Shown here in pieces: positions 53,676 to 62,450 of a DNA stretch of 64,000 nt. A model generated the notes under the pieces. The model was not told where the DNA came from. It saw only the letters and a list, made by a program, of their open reading frames with translations, and searched no databases. Numbering within the stretch: the first letter of the stretch is position 1; each line of letters starts with the position of its first letter. The position numbers and the translations under genes are program-made. Source of the DNA: G965195345 sp965277775 (GTDB lineage Bacteria > Pseudomonadota > Gammaproteobacteria > CAKMZV01). Where the stretch lies: the NCBI GenBank assembly GCA_965277775.1, contig OZ255843.1:744001-808000 (forward strand), read 5' to 3'.

Positions 53676-56047
53676 GTCGTAATGAAGCGGATACCCGCGC
53701 CGACCTCATCGATCCAAAGTTAAAGCAAAATGGCTGGGGTGAGGTCGAGGGTAGCTATATTCGTAGAGAAATGATTTGCCCTGGTCAGATTATGACGGGT
53801 GGCAAAAGAGGCGCTCAGGTTTCATGCGACTATGTGTTGGTTTATCGTGGACGTAAGTTAGCCGTTGTTGAAGCCAAAAAGGAAAGCCTGCCTTATACAG
53901 AGGGTGTGCGTCAGGCTAAGGACTATGCTGAGCGCCTTAAGTGTCGCATTGCCTATGCAACCAACGGTCATGAGATTTATCAGATAGATAAGGTCACAGG
54001 TGAGCAGTCTCATGTTTATGACTATATGTCTCCTGAGCAACTCTGGAACCATACTTTTGCAGATAACACCATTGAATCAGACTTCGCAAATACGTGGAGA
54101 AAGCGTTTTTCGGGCATTCCGTTAAAAAAGAGTCGTAATTGGTCGCCTCGTTACTACCAAGAAAACGCCATTAATGCGGCCTTAGAGGCTATTGGGCGTG
54201 GTGATAATAGAGTCCTGTTAACCCTTGCAACGGGCACAGGAAAGACGGCTATTTCTTTTCAGATTGCTTGGAAGTTATTTAACAGCCGATGGAGTCTTAG
54301 TGCACAGAATGACCCTGAGGGCGCTACCAGAAGACCGCGCATTCTCTTTCTCGCTGACCGTAATATTCTGGCTAACCAAGCCTTCAATGACTTCGGTGCA
54401 TTTGATGAGGGTGCGCTGGTTCGAGTTGAACCTGATGAGATCAAGAAGAAAGGGCGAGTGCCCAAGAATGCCAGCGTCTTCATTACCATCTTTCAAACCT
54501 TCATGAGTGGCACTGATAATGAGGGTAACGCTACACCCTACTTTGGTGAATATCCAAAGGACTTCTTTGACTTTATCATTATTGATGAATGCCACCGTGG
54601 GGGTGCAAGTGATGAAAGTAGCTGGCGTAAGATAATGGAATATTTCTCCCCCGCAGTTCAGCTCGGTCTTACCGCCACACCGAAGCGTAAGGACAATGTT
54701 GATACCTATGACTACTTTGGTGAGCCTGCCTACAGCTATACCCTCAAAGAAGGTATCAATGACGGTTTCCTAACACCTTTCAAAGTCCACCCTATTATTG
54801 GCACTATGGACGAGTATATATACACCCCAGGCGATGGCGTGGTTGTTGAGGGTAATCCCGAGGCTGGAAAGCTCTACAAAGAGGGTGACTTTAATAGAAT
54901 CATTACGATTCCAGAGCGTGAGAGAAAACGCGTTCAGCATTGGATGGATAAGATAAACCCCAAAGAAAAGACACTTGTGTTCTGTGCCACTCAAGAACAC
55001 GCAGGCTTGGTTCGTGACTTTATTAATCAGTACGCAAATCAACAGGGCTGGACAAATCATAGTGACTACTGTGTTCGGGTGACGGCTAATGATGGTCAGG
55101 CGGGTGAGAATGACTTAAGAACATTTCAGGATAACGAAAAGACCATACCCACCATCTTGACCACTTCTCGTAAGCTATCTACGGGTGTTGATGCCCGTAA
55201 TGTACGCAATATAGTACTGATGCGTCCTTGTAATAATATGATTGAGTTTAAGCAAATCATTGGTCGTGGAACCCGTGTTTACGAAGGCAAGGAATTCTTT
55301 ACCATCTATGACTTCGTAAAAGCGCATCATAACTTTGCAGATCCAGAGTGGGATGGTGAGCCAATAGTGCTCGGTGATGAAGGAAAATCCGAAGGGTCTG
55401 ACGGATCAGGTGATTCTGGTCGATCTAATCAAGTAAAAGAAGGTTATCTTCCGCCGAGCAAAGAGAAGATTAAAATTAATTTAAGCGATGGCAAGACAAG
55501 AGAGATCAAGCACATATCCTCGGTGATGTATTGGAGTTCCGATGGACAGCCTGTATCTGCACATACATTTGTGAGTCAGATGTTCAAAGACTTGCCTACG
55601 TTCTTTGAAGATGAGGACAAACTGCGAGAGATATGGAGTGACCCAAGCACACGCCAGAAGCTCTTAGATGACCTCTCAGAGGCTGGCTATGATGAAGAAA
55701 AGCTCGAAGGTATGAAAGAGCTTATTGATGCTAAGGATAGTGATGTCTTTGATGTACTTGCCTATGTTGCTTATGCAGCTAAAACGCATACCAGACTTGA
55801 AAGAGCACAGGCAGCGAGACCTTCAATCGTAGAAGCATTTACCGATCCAAAACAATTAGAGTTTATTGATTTTATCTTAGACAAATATGTTCGCGATGGC
55901 GATAAGGAGCTCGCTTCATCAAATATCATTTCAATGGTAGAACTTAAGTACCATTCGGTTCCTGATGCTGCAGACCAATTTGGTTCTGTCGATGTCGTTA
56001 GAGAGACATTTGTAGATTTTCAAAAATATCTTTACGCCGTTGCTTGA
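53672..56047 (+). CDS. hsdR: Type I restriction-modification system, endonuclease/translocase subunit HsdR
   Basis: HsdR translocates DNA using ATP and cuts it far from unmethylated targets. The 791-residue product has the N-terminal PD-(D/E)xK nuclease (CDYVLVYRGRKLAVVEAKK: Asp, then Glu-x-Lys) near residue 50-70. SF2 helicase motifs follow: LATGTGKTAI near residue 190, LADRNILANQ, DECHRGG (DEAD-like DECH) near 310, GLTATPKR and IGRGTRVYEGK near 530. The C-terminal helical domain (about 600-791) is the part that binds HsdM/HsdS. It is intact and likely active. No anti-restriction or toxin gene was seen beside it. Confidence 0.95.
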   Translation: MSRNEADTRADLIDPKLKQNGWGEVEGSYIRREMICPGQIMTGGKRGAQVSCDYVLVYRGRKLAVVEAKKESLPYTEGVRQAKDYAERLKCRIAYATNGHEIYQIDKVTGEQSHVYDYMSPEQLWNHTFADNTIESDFANTWRKRFSGIPLKKSRNWSPRYYQENAINAALEAIGRGDNRVLLTLATGTGKTAISFQIAWKLFNSRWSLSAQNDPEGATRRPRILFLADRNILANQAFNDFGAFDEGALVRVEPDEIKKKGRVPKNASVFITIFQTFMSGTDNEGNATPYFGEYPKDFFDFIIIDECHRGGASDESSWRKIMEYFSPAVQLGLTATPKRKDNVDTYDYFGEPAYSYTLKEGINDGFLTPFKVHPIIGTMDEYIYTPGDGVVVEGNPEAGKLYKEGDFNRIITIPERERKRVQHWMDKINPKEKTLVFCATQEHAGLVRDFINQYANQQGWTNHSDYCVRVTANDGQAGENDLRTFQDNEKTIPTILTTSRKLSTGVDARNVRNIVLMRPCNNMIEFKQIIGRGTRVYEGKEFFTIYDFVKAHHNFADPEWDGEPIVLGDEGKSEGSDGSGDSGRSNQVKEGYLPPSKEKIKINLSDGKTREIKHISSVMYWSSDGQPVSAHTFVSQMFKDLPTFFEDEDKLREIWSDPSTRQKLLDDLSEAGYDEEKLEGMKELIDAKDSDVFDVLAYVAYAAKTHTRLERAQAARPSIVEAFTDPKQLEFIDFILDKYVRDGDKELASSNIISMVELKYHSVPDAADQFGSVDVVRETFVDFQKYLYAVA

Positions 56048-56233
56048 GCTTTCAATCTATCTGGCGTGGGCAAAACGCTCTGAATATCGTTGTTACAGCC
56101 ACCGCATGTGGCAATCATGGTTTGTCTGAGATTAGATCAAGACTTTGGCAGGCGTAATATTTAGAGCGTAAAAAAGGAAATCCTATACCTAATACCACTG
56201 TACATGATGATTGAGTTGTCAAGGAATGCTTGA

Positions 56234-57148
56234 CTACTTTTTATTATCTTCAAAGATGTCATCAAATGGTAATGGTTTGGTTTGGTTATATACTGGCAGC
56301 GATCTGTTCAATAAAGACTTAAATATTCTATCGCTTGGAGACGCATCCATTAATACCATTACTTTCGTTAAGTGTTCTTTTAATTCAGGAATACCGAAGT
56401 CGGTCGTAAGGTGTTGGTGATGCTTATTCTGTCTTCTTCCTGTTGTTGATTCTCTTGGGTTTATTTCTTTCAGCTTATTCATTAGTTCAGGGGCCAACCG
56501 AGAGTAAACAATATCATTAACCCAGTGACCTACATAAGCGGGTCGTTTCATTGCTGTATAGGTGGGATAACCTTTTACTCTTATTAATTTATGCCAGAAT
56601 TCATCAGGGAACGTTTTAGACCACTTACGCGTCTCTTTTTGCAGGAATTTATTAAGTATTTGTTGGATTGCATTTTTTTCTCTAACTGCCTGATACCCTG
56701 TCACCTCATCGATCGCAGATATTATTCCAGTTTTGGCAAATGATGATGTGATAATCCTTGCCGTATGGTAGAGGGGTGTTTGACTTTCTGGCAAAAGTTC
56801 TAACTCATAAGCCTTTGAAATAATATCACATAAATCGATTAGCAAAGTTGCCTCTAAAGCATTTGCGGGTCTTCCTCCCCTCCCGGGTCTTGTGAATTGA
56901 ATCGGTTCATTAATTGCCCTGGCAAAATCATTGTTTATCAATGGTTTAATATAATCTCTTGCCAGAAAACCCTTTAATATCGCACCATGGGAAGTTTGAC
57001 CTTTTTTTACAAGACCAACAGCTTCTTGCATTCCTCGGCCTGAAAAAACTCTTTTCCCATTTTCCAAAACATAACACTCTATTTCTATCTGTCCTATTTT
57101 CAATAATTTGTTAGGAGATCCGAATATTGCTTTTTGAACTTCACTCAT
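56234..57148 (-). CDS. P63C-domain protein, function unknown
   Basis: A 304-residue protein with the P63C domain toward its C-terminal half: DEVTGYQAVREKNAIQQIL near residue 145, then FLQKETRKWSKTFPDEFW, GHWVND and YSRLAPELMNKL. P63C proteins are scattered among phages, plasmids and genomic islands; no activity is established that I know of. The N-terminal part has GRGMQEAVGL and a basic TRPGRGGRPANALEATLL, which could touch nucleic acid. It faces away from the hsd genes and is preceded by a 54-residue gene 18 bases upstream, so the two are probably one transcript. The many mobile-type relatives and the island setting point to transfer. Confidence 0.8.
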   Translation of the reverse strand: MSEVQKAIFGSPNKLLKIGQIEIECYVLENGKRVFSGRGMQEAVGLVKKGQTSHGAILKGFLARDYIKPLINNDFARAINEPIQFTRPGRGGRPANALEATLLIDLCDIISKAYELELLPESQTPLYHTARIITSSFAKTGIISAIDEVTGYQAVREKNAIQQILNKFLQKETRKWSKTFPDEFWHKLIRVKGYPTYTAMKRPAYVGHWVNDIVYSRLAPELMNKLKEINPRESTTGRRQNKHHQHLTTDFGIPELKEHLTKVMVLMDASPSDRIFKSLLNRSLPVYNQTKPLPFDDIFEDNKK

Positions 57149-57166
57149 ATGCGTACTTGAGTTGAC

Positions 57167-57331
57167 TTACTGAGATTTTTCTATCTTGCCAGTGCGTGGA
57201 TTAAAAGAGAAGCGGTCTAATAACTGCTTTGGAGTGGGATTATGTGTTCTTGGTGGATTGTTGGCGCGCTCACTCATCTGACGACCGCCACGCAGTATGT
57301 TACGTAATGCCTGATCAAATTTTTTATTCAT
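57167..57331 (-). CDS. Small basic protein of 54 residues upstream of the P63C gene
   Basis: Read directly from the minus strand: the product begins MNKKFDQALRNILRGG and ends TGKIEKSQ. It is basic, with Arg-rich helices followed by a Pro/Asn-rich middle (NNPPRTHNPTP) and a short FSFNPRTGKI tail. I know no family for it. Its stop is 18 bases before the P63C start, on the same strand. The short open frame and the same-strand spacing support a real gene, but no strong Shine-Dalgarno precedes the ATG. Confidence 0.55.
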   Translation of the reverse strand: MNKKFDQALRNILRGGRQMSERANNPPRTHNPTPKQLLDRFSFNPRTGKIEKSQ

Positions 57332-57713
57332 GAATTAAAGCCCTGTCAGTTAAATGTTTGCCTTATGCAACCGCTGAACAACGAGTCCATTCTATCAGAA
57401 ATACAATTTTGTTGACTTTTTTGATTGAGCCTGAAAGTGAGCTCATGTAAATACCTGGAATTATGTTTTTGCTGAAATGATGGAATGTTCCCATGCAACC
57501 TCTTTTAAAGACAGCCCAAACACTTTAATTTCCATAGTCCGATCGGGGCTTTTTATTGAGCGTCTTAATATCAAAACTAAAGTGTTAACTATCATTTTTA
57601 ATAAAAATGGAATTGCCAAACATTTTGCTATAAGTGAAAACGAGCCAAGTTTTTAAATCAATGGCAATTATGTGCTTGTGGAGTCAGGGATAGAATTCCC
57701 TAAATAAAAGGAT
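57332..57713. other. Non-coding stretch between the small gene and tRNA-Leu
   Basis: These 382 bases are AT-rich and hold no gene I can support. A hairpin with T-run on the + strand (AGTCC/GGGCT then TTTTTATT, 57536-57557) looks like a weak terminator with no gene in front of it, perhaps a relic. An 8-bp inverted repeat AATTGCCA/TGGCAATT (57611-57618 and 57662-57669) lies close to the tRNA. No integrase remnant was recognised. The promoter for the P63C pair should be in the left part. Confidence 0.5.
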
Positions 57714-57800
57714 TGGTACCAGAGGTGGGACTCGAACCCACACACTCTTTCGAGTACGGGATTTTGAATCCCGCGTGTCTACCAGTTTCACCACTCTGGC
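57714..57800 (-). tRNA. tRNA-Leu (anticodon CAA)
   Basis: A complete 87-nt tRNA with long variable arm and encoded CCA. The acceptor GCCAGAG pairs with CTCTGGT; the anticodon stem CGGGA/TCCCG encloses TTCAAAA, giving anticodon CAA (Leu UUG codons). Its 3' end faces the accessory island, the usual side for integration. The wobble C34 of this tRNA is a TrmL substrate in E. coli. Confidence 0.96.
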
Positions 57801-57907
57801 TTTAGGATGGCAAGGCGCTATTATAAACCATTCAAAGATTACTCATAGCGTATAAAAGGTGTTGTTTCAAGAAAATACTGGATTGAAAATTCAGGTTGTT
57901 TTGCTAC

Positions 57908-58876
57908 TTATTTTCGTCCATTTTGAATGATAAACCGTTCAATACTCAACCACACATCGCCTGGTGCCAAACCCTTGGCTTGGCGGTCCATAAAACCTAA
58001 TTTTCGATCCATGGCTGCCCACACGTTTTTGCTGTGACGTTGAGCGATGTTTAGTAATTGTGTTTGTCTTGCGGGCCAAGCATAGACTTGCTTAAAAAGG
58101 GTTTGCGGAGATTCGCCTTTACTGAGCGTCCATGCAAGCCGACGGATCAGAGATAGTTCGCGAATTAGCAAGCTGATAATACGGACGGGTTCCATTTTTT
58201 GCCCACGCAACAGTCGGCAAACGCGCAATGCTTTGACCGTTTTTTGGTTAAACACCATGTCCAAAAAGGCAAACACATTGAAGTTGCCTTGATCCTGAGT
58301 GATTGACTGAATCTGATTTAACCCAATGCTTTTATCAGACATCAAAGTCAGCATTTGCAGGGATTGGGCTAAGGCCAGTAAATTGCCTTCACACAGATAA
58401 TCCAGTTCATCGATGGCTGCAGGTTCTATGCGGATGTTTTGAGCTTCTAAGCGCTTGCGCACCCAGTTTTTTCGCTGGTTTTCATTCATTGCGGCATGGT
58501 GAATGCCTTGACCTTTAGCGCAAATCTTTTTCGCCCATGCGGTTTTGTTGACCCAGTTGTTTTGAGTGTCGGGGACAACAAAACACCAAACCACATCGGT
58601 CGGTGGTTGGCTCAATAATTGTTCAACAAAGATCGTGCCGGATTTGCCTAATTTATCGGTTGCCATGAGGACTTCAATGTATTTTTTTTGGCTGAATAAA
58701 CCCACATTGGCATTTTCAGTGATGATGTCTTGCCAATTCGATTTGCCCGTCACTTCAAAAGTAAAGCGTTCGTGCTCGTGGTATTTCTTTTTCAACAAAC
58801 CACGCGTTTCATCTATCAGAAACCATTCGGTGCCTGTTAGCAACCATAGTGTTGAATCTACTGCGGGTATTGCCAT
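57908..58876 (-). CDS. holA: DNA polymerase III delta subunit
   Basis: Delta is the wrench subunit that opens the beta clamp. The 322-residue product begins with WLLTGTEWFLIDETRGLL, the usual start, has a clamp-binding-like NVGLFSQKKYIEV near residue 55, and the helical C-terminal domain (SLIRRLAW, PVRIISLLIREL). It directly adjoins lptE with no gap. In most gammaproteobacteria the order is leuS-lptE-holA-nadD; neither leuS nor nadD is here, and a tRNA gene follows. Confidence 0.92.
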   Translation of the reverse strand: MAIPAVDSTLWLLTGTEWFLIDETRGLLKKKYHEHERFTFEVTGKSNWQDIITENANVGLFSQKKYIEVLMATDKLGKSGTIFVEQLLSQPPTDVVWCFVVPDTQNNWVNKTAWAKKICAKGQGIHHAAMNENQRKNWVRKRLEAQNIRIEPAAIDELDYLCEGNLLALAQSLQMLTLMSDKSIGLNQIQSITQDQGNFNVFAFLDMVFNQKTVKALRVCRLLRGQKMEPVRIISLLIRELSLIRRLAWTLSKGESPQTLFKQVYAWPARQTQLLNIAQRHSKNVWAAMDRKLGFMDRQAKGLAPGDVWLSIERFIIQNGRK

Positions 58877-59356
58877 TTAATTAAGATTTGAATGGGCTAT
58901 TGTGATATTTTGCAGCCATGCCTGCAGTTGTTGGCTTAACGCTCTGTCCATTTCTTCGTTCAATCGATCAAGATATTGATTAACATCGACATCCTCTGAA
59001 TATTGCCTTACCGCAAATAAACGCAATTGATCGATTTTAGCGCCGTCTTCGTCTTCCAAACGCACTTCGGAGACGGTTTCATGAAGGTACTGAGAGGTTT
59101 GACCCGATTCATTTAAGGCAATAATGCGGCGGCGACGTTGTGGCTCAGCAATGCTCAAAATTCGTATGGGTTTATTTTGGTCCGACAAAGGTAAAAGCCA
59201 AATTTTGGTGTATTGTGCAATATTATTAGTGCCAATCACTTTCCAATGATACTGCGATAAGGCAGGATTGGGCTCAAGCAAACGAAAACTACAGCCACTC
59301 AGCAATAGGCTTAAAATGACCGTCAAGAGCCAAGCATAGATTGATTTATTTAGCAC
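58877..59356 (-). CDS. lptE: LPS-assembly lipoprotein LptE
   Basis: LptE plugs the LptD barrel that inserts lipopolysaccharide into the outer membrane. The 159-residue product has a lipoprotein signal with LLSGC (Cys22), then SFRLLEPNP and a compact alpha/beta domain. Length fits (E. coli 193, many are shorter). It directly precedes holA, the conserved pairing that supports the call given weak sequence conservation in this family. leuS, the usual gene upstream, is absent; yceD lies divergent at 196 bases. Confidence 0.82.
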   Translation of the reverse strand: MLNKSIYAWLLTVILSLLLSGCSFRLLEPNPALSQYHWKVIGTNNIAQYTKIWLLPLSDQNKPIRILSIAEPQRRRRIIALNESGQTSQYLHETVSEVRLEDEDGAKIDQLRLFAVRQYSEDVDVNQYLDRLNEEMDRALSQQLQAWLQNITIAHSNLN

Positions 59357-59535
59357 AAATTAAATAACAGGCATTCGATGACAAAGGGTATTTCAATGAC
59401 CGTATCCGTTCAATGGCCACGACCAACCAAGGGGCTATTTTAACGACTGCACAAACAAAATATGACAGTAATAATTATCTTATTCTGGTCAAGCCTCTAT
59501 TCCTTTAATGTAGTGCGTTAAACGTGCGCTCAGGG

Positions 59536-59541
59536 TATAAT
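59536..59541 (+). promoter_or_regulatory. -10 element just upstream of yceD
   Basis: A perfect TATAAT lies only 11 bases before the yceD ATG at 59553. If used, transcription would begin about 5 bases before the start codon, giving an almost leaderless mRNA. A good -35 at the right distance is not obvious, so use of this site is uncertain. Confidence 0.4.
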
Positions 59542-59552
59542 CAATAGGGCTT

Positions 59553-60098
59553 ATGGATGACTTACTGACTAGCAAGCCTGATTGGCATAAGTTGAGTGCT
59601 CAATTTGATCATTATACTAATACTTTTAGCGTTTCAGAGTTTAGTAGATTATGCGCATTATTTAATCCAGACGATGCCTCAAATGTAGATGATTACTCGG
59701 TTTCTGTTCAATTAGAACTGACGCCAGTGACTTACAGTCGCAGTCATTTGTTGAAATTGATGTGCGCCTGCAAGTTGCCACTGCTTTGTGAAATCTGTGG
59801 TCATTCAAGCATCCAGTCATTATCAAGTGATAATGCCCTGGTTATTGTTTGCGAAGGGGATGCCGACGCTTTATTCCCCAGTGAATTAGAAAAGATAAAT
59901 CGCGATGAAGTTGAGAGCATTCATCAAATCATAGAAGACGAACTTTTATTGTCTTTACCGACAATCATTCGTTGCAACGAAACTGGCTGTAAGCCTGATT
60001 CCGTTCAATTTGGTGAATCAACTGCGATTGAGGCTGAGCCAGAAAACCCTTTTGCAACTCTTGCAGAAAAGTTTAAAGGCAATGAATTAAAATATTAG
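59553..60098 (+). CDS. yceD: YceD/DUF177 family protein, large-ribosomal-RNA accumulation factor
   Basis: YceD proteins precede rpmF in nearly all bacteria; work in bacteria and plants links them to 23S rRNA accumulation. The 181-residue acidic product has the family's cysteine-containing core: MCACKLPLLCEICGHSS near residue 70, then an acidic tail and ENPFATLAEKF. It sits 26 bases before rpmF. The next genes read in one direction to the end of the window, making this the head of the rpmF-fab operon. Confidence 0.88.
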   Translation: MDDLLTSKPDWHKLSAQFDHYTNTFSVSEFSRLCALFNPDDASNVDDYSVSVQLELTPVTYSRSHLLKLMCACKLPLLCEICGHSSIQSLSSDNALVIVCEGDADALFPSELEKINRDEVESIHQIIEDELLLSLPTIIRCNETGCKPDSVQFGESTAIEAEPENPFATLAEKFKGNELKY

Positions 60099-60124
60099 AA
60101 TGAGAAAACTTTGGAGATCTTCCT

Positions 60125-60322
60125 ATGGCTGTTCAAAAAAATCGTAAAACCCGATCCAAGCGTGATATGCGTCGTTCACACGATGCGTTAAAATCAGCTG
60201 CATTGAGTGTGGACGCGACCAGTGGTGAAACGCACTTGCGCCACCACATCACCGCAGATGGTTACTATCGTGGCAATTTGGTCATTAAAAACAAAAAAGT
60301 GGCCAGTGAATCTGAAGAATAA
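60125..60322 (+). CDS. rpmF: 50S ribosomal protein L32
   Basis: A 65-residue basic protein starting MAVQKNRKTRSKRDMRRSHD, the standard L32 N-terminus, with HHITADGYYRG in the middle. It is slightly longer than E. coli L32 (57) by an acidic end. No zinc-binding cysteine pairs are present, so it is the Cys-less form. Its stop overlaps the plsX start by one base (TAATG). Confidence 0.97.
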   Translation: MAVQKNRKTRSKRDMRRSHDALKSAALSVDATSGETHLRHHITADGYYRGNLVIKNKKVASESEE

Positions 60323-61347
60323 TGTCCATATCTGTTGCCGTTGATGCAATGGGTGGAGACTGCGGCATAGAAATAACTGTCCCTGCCGCAATTAGTGCTT
60401 TAAAAGATCACAGTGACTTAGAGATTGTATTTTTTGGTGACCGTGAAATCATCCAACCCGAGCTCTCCAAACACATCAATGCCAAATTAAAACAACGCAT
60501 TCAGATCATTCATACGGATGAAGTTATTCGTATGGACGATTCACCCTCGGTTGCTTTAAGGAATAAGCGCCAATCCTCGATGCGATTGGCCATCAACTCA
60601 GTCAAAGACAAACAAACGCATGCTTGCGTCAGCGCTGGAAATACTGGCGCCCTCATGGCGATTTCAAAGTTCGTCTTAAAAACCATAAAGGGTATAGAAC
60701 GACCAGCCATCTGCTCAATGATGCCAACCACGCACGGTCACCATTATGCTTTAGATTTGGGCGCCAATTTAGAATCGGATGCCCATCAATTGGTCCAATT
60801 TGCCATCATGGGCTCAGCCTTGGTCGAGGTTTTGGAAAATAAAGATCAACCCACCATTGCCCTCATGAATGTCGGTGAAGAAGAGGTAAAAGGCATCACT
60901 CGAATAAAAGAGGCGCATCAATTACTCAAAGACAGTGGCTTAAATTATCAAGGCTATGTCGAAGGCAATGCCTTATTTACCAGCCCAATCGATGTGATCG
61001 TCATGGACGGCTTGGAAGGTAATGTGGCACTCAAAGCCACAGAAGGGGTCGTTCAGTACATTCGAGAAACCATTACACACAGCATAAAATCTTCTTGGGG
61101 TTTGAAAATTGTGGCTGTGTTGATTTCGCCTTTGTTACAAAGTCTTATTAAAACTTTGTCACCCAGCCAATATAATGGGGCTAGCTTATTAGGCTTACAG
61201 GGCATTGTCGTTAAAAGCCATGGCTCTGCCACCATTCTTGGCTTTAAACGAGCCATAGATGTTGCTTATAACGAGGCCAAAGAAAACATCGTTGAACGTA
61301 CAATGGATGTTATGAATAGAACTGAGACGCCACAAAAGGCGCACTGA
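60322..61347 (+). CDS. plsX: Phosphate acyltransferase PlsX
   Basis: PlsX turns acyl-ACP into acyl-phosphate, the acyl donor for PlsY in phospholipid synthesis. The 341-residue product begins VAVDAMGGDCG, has VSAGNTGALMA near residue 98, ALDLGANLE near residue 134, ALMNVGEE near residue 173 and VMDGLEGNVALKATEG near 230. It is translationally coupled to rpmF by overlap, the standard arrangement, and is followed by fabH after 95 bases. Confidence 0.96.
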   Translation: MSISVAVDAMGGDCGIEITVPAAISALKDHSDLEIVFFGDREIIQPELSKHINAKLKQRIQIIHTDEVIRMDDSPSVALRNKRQSSMRLAINSVKDKQTHACVSAGNTGALMAISKFVLKTIKGIERPAICSMMPTTHGHHYALDLGANLESDAHQLVQFAIMGSALVEVLENKDQPTIALMNVGEEEVKGITRIKEAHQLLKDSGLNYQGYVEGNALFTSPIDVIVMDGLEGNVALKATEGVVQYIRETITHSIKSSWGLKIVAVLISPLLQSLIKTLSPSQYNGASLLGLQGIVVKSHGSATILGFKRAIDVAYNEAKENIVERTMDVMNRTETPQKAH

Positions 61348-61442
61348 TTTTTTCAACCATCTTATCAACGGCCATTAACAAAAAATAGGTTCAACAATGA
61401 ATGCCAACCCACACAAACCGCTTTGATAGGAGTTCAGAATAA

Positions 61443-62402
61443 GTGCCTTACTCAAAAATCATCGCCACAGGTTCATACTTACCAGAAAAAATTCTGAGCA
61501 ATCATGAGTTATCAACGTTTGTTGACACCTCAGACGAATGGATATATTCACGCTCTGGCATCAAACAAAGGCACATAATCGCTGAAGATCAAAGCACCAC
61601 CGATCTGGCTTTTGAAGCCTCTGTCATGGCCTTAAAAAATGCCAATATGACTGGAAAGTCTATAGATTTAATCGTTGTTGCAACCACAACCCCAGATAAG
61701 GTATTTCCTTCGCTCGCAGCCAATTTGCAAAATAGATTGGACGCCAATGGTTGCATTGCATTTGACGTACAAGCCGTTTGTAGCGGATTTGCCTATGCCT
61801 TGAGTGTGGCCGATCAATTCATTCGCACAGGTATGGCAAAAACGGCTTTGGTGGTCGGGGCTGAAGCATTTTCGCGCATTTTAAATTGGTCTGATAGAAG
61901 CACCTGTGTGTTGTTTGGCGATGGTGCTGGCGCAGTGGTACTCAAGGCTGACAACGAAATGGGCATCATTGCCTCAGAACTGCATGCAGACGGTGCCTAT
62001 GAGAATCTTTTACACGTGCCTGGCAATACCGGTATTTATAAAGACCAAGCCCAAAGTTATGTGGAAATGCAAGGCAAAGAGGTTTTTCGCAAAGCCATTC
62101 TTGAGATGAGTGCCATGTTGGATTCCATTCTTGAAAAAGCACAAATGAAAGCCTCTGACATAGACTGGCTGGTCCCTCATCAAGCCAATTACCGCATCAT
62201 CACCGCCTTGGCAAAAAAATTAAACATGCCTATGGAACGAGTGATAGTCACCATCGATCAACACGCCAACACGTCCGCCGCTTCAATTCCATTGGCACTC
62301 CATCACGGCATCAGCAATGGTCATTTAAAACCAGGAGAAATCATTCTAATGGAAGCCTTTGGTGGTGGTTTTACTTGGGGTTCTGTACTTGTTAAACTGT
62401 AA
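61443..62402 (+). CDS. fabH: 3-oxoacyl-[acyl-carrier-protein] synthase III
   Basis: FabH starts fatty-acid synthesis by condensing acetyl-CoA with malonyl-ACP. The 319-residue product has the catalytic Cys in VQAVCSGFAYAL near residue 113, His in VPHQANYRI near residue 245 and Asn in HANTSAASIP near residue 275. The start is a GTG at 61443, giving the usual N-terminus YSKIIATGSYLPE. Length equals E. coli FabH (317) within two residues. Confidence 0.97.
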   Translation: MPYSKIIATGSYLPEKILSNHELSTFVDTSDEWIYSRSGIKQRHIIAEDQSTTDLAFEASVMALKNANMTGKSIDLIVVATTTPDKVFPSLAANLQNRLDANGCIAFDVQAVCSGFAYALSVADQFIRTGMAKTALVVGAEAFSRILNWSDRSTCVLFGDGAGAVVLKADNEMGIIASELHADGAYENLLHVPGNTGIYKDQAQSYVEMQGKEVFRKAILEMSAMLDSILEKAQMKASDIDWLVPHQANYRIITALAKKLNMPMERVIVTIDQHANTSAASIPLALHHGISNGHLKPGEIILMEAFGGGFTWGSVLVKL

Positions 62403-62450
62403 AATACTTTCGCATCAGCCCATTTTTATCACTCATTTAATTCCAAGCGC

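Noticed and set aside
56048..56233. Gene or terminator between hsdR and the P63C gene
   Set aside because: Only a 6-bp inverted repeat (56218-56234) without T-run; no open frame with support.
57611..57669. Inverted repeat AATTGCCA/TGGCAATT as insertion-sequence ends or attachment site
   Set aside because: Only 8 bases, no transposase or integrase between or near, and no target duplication visible.
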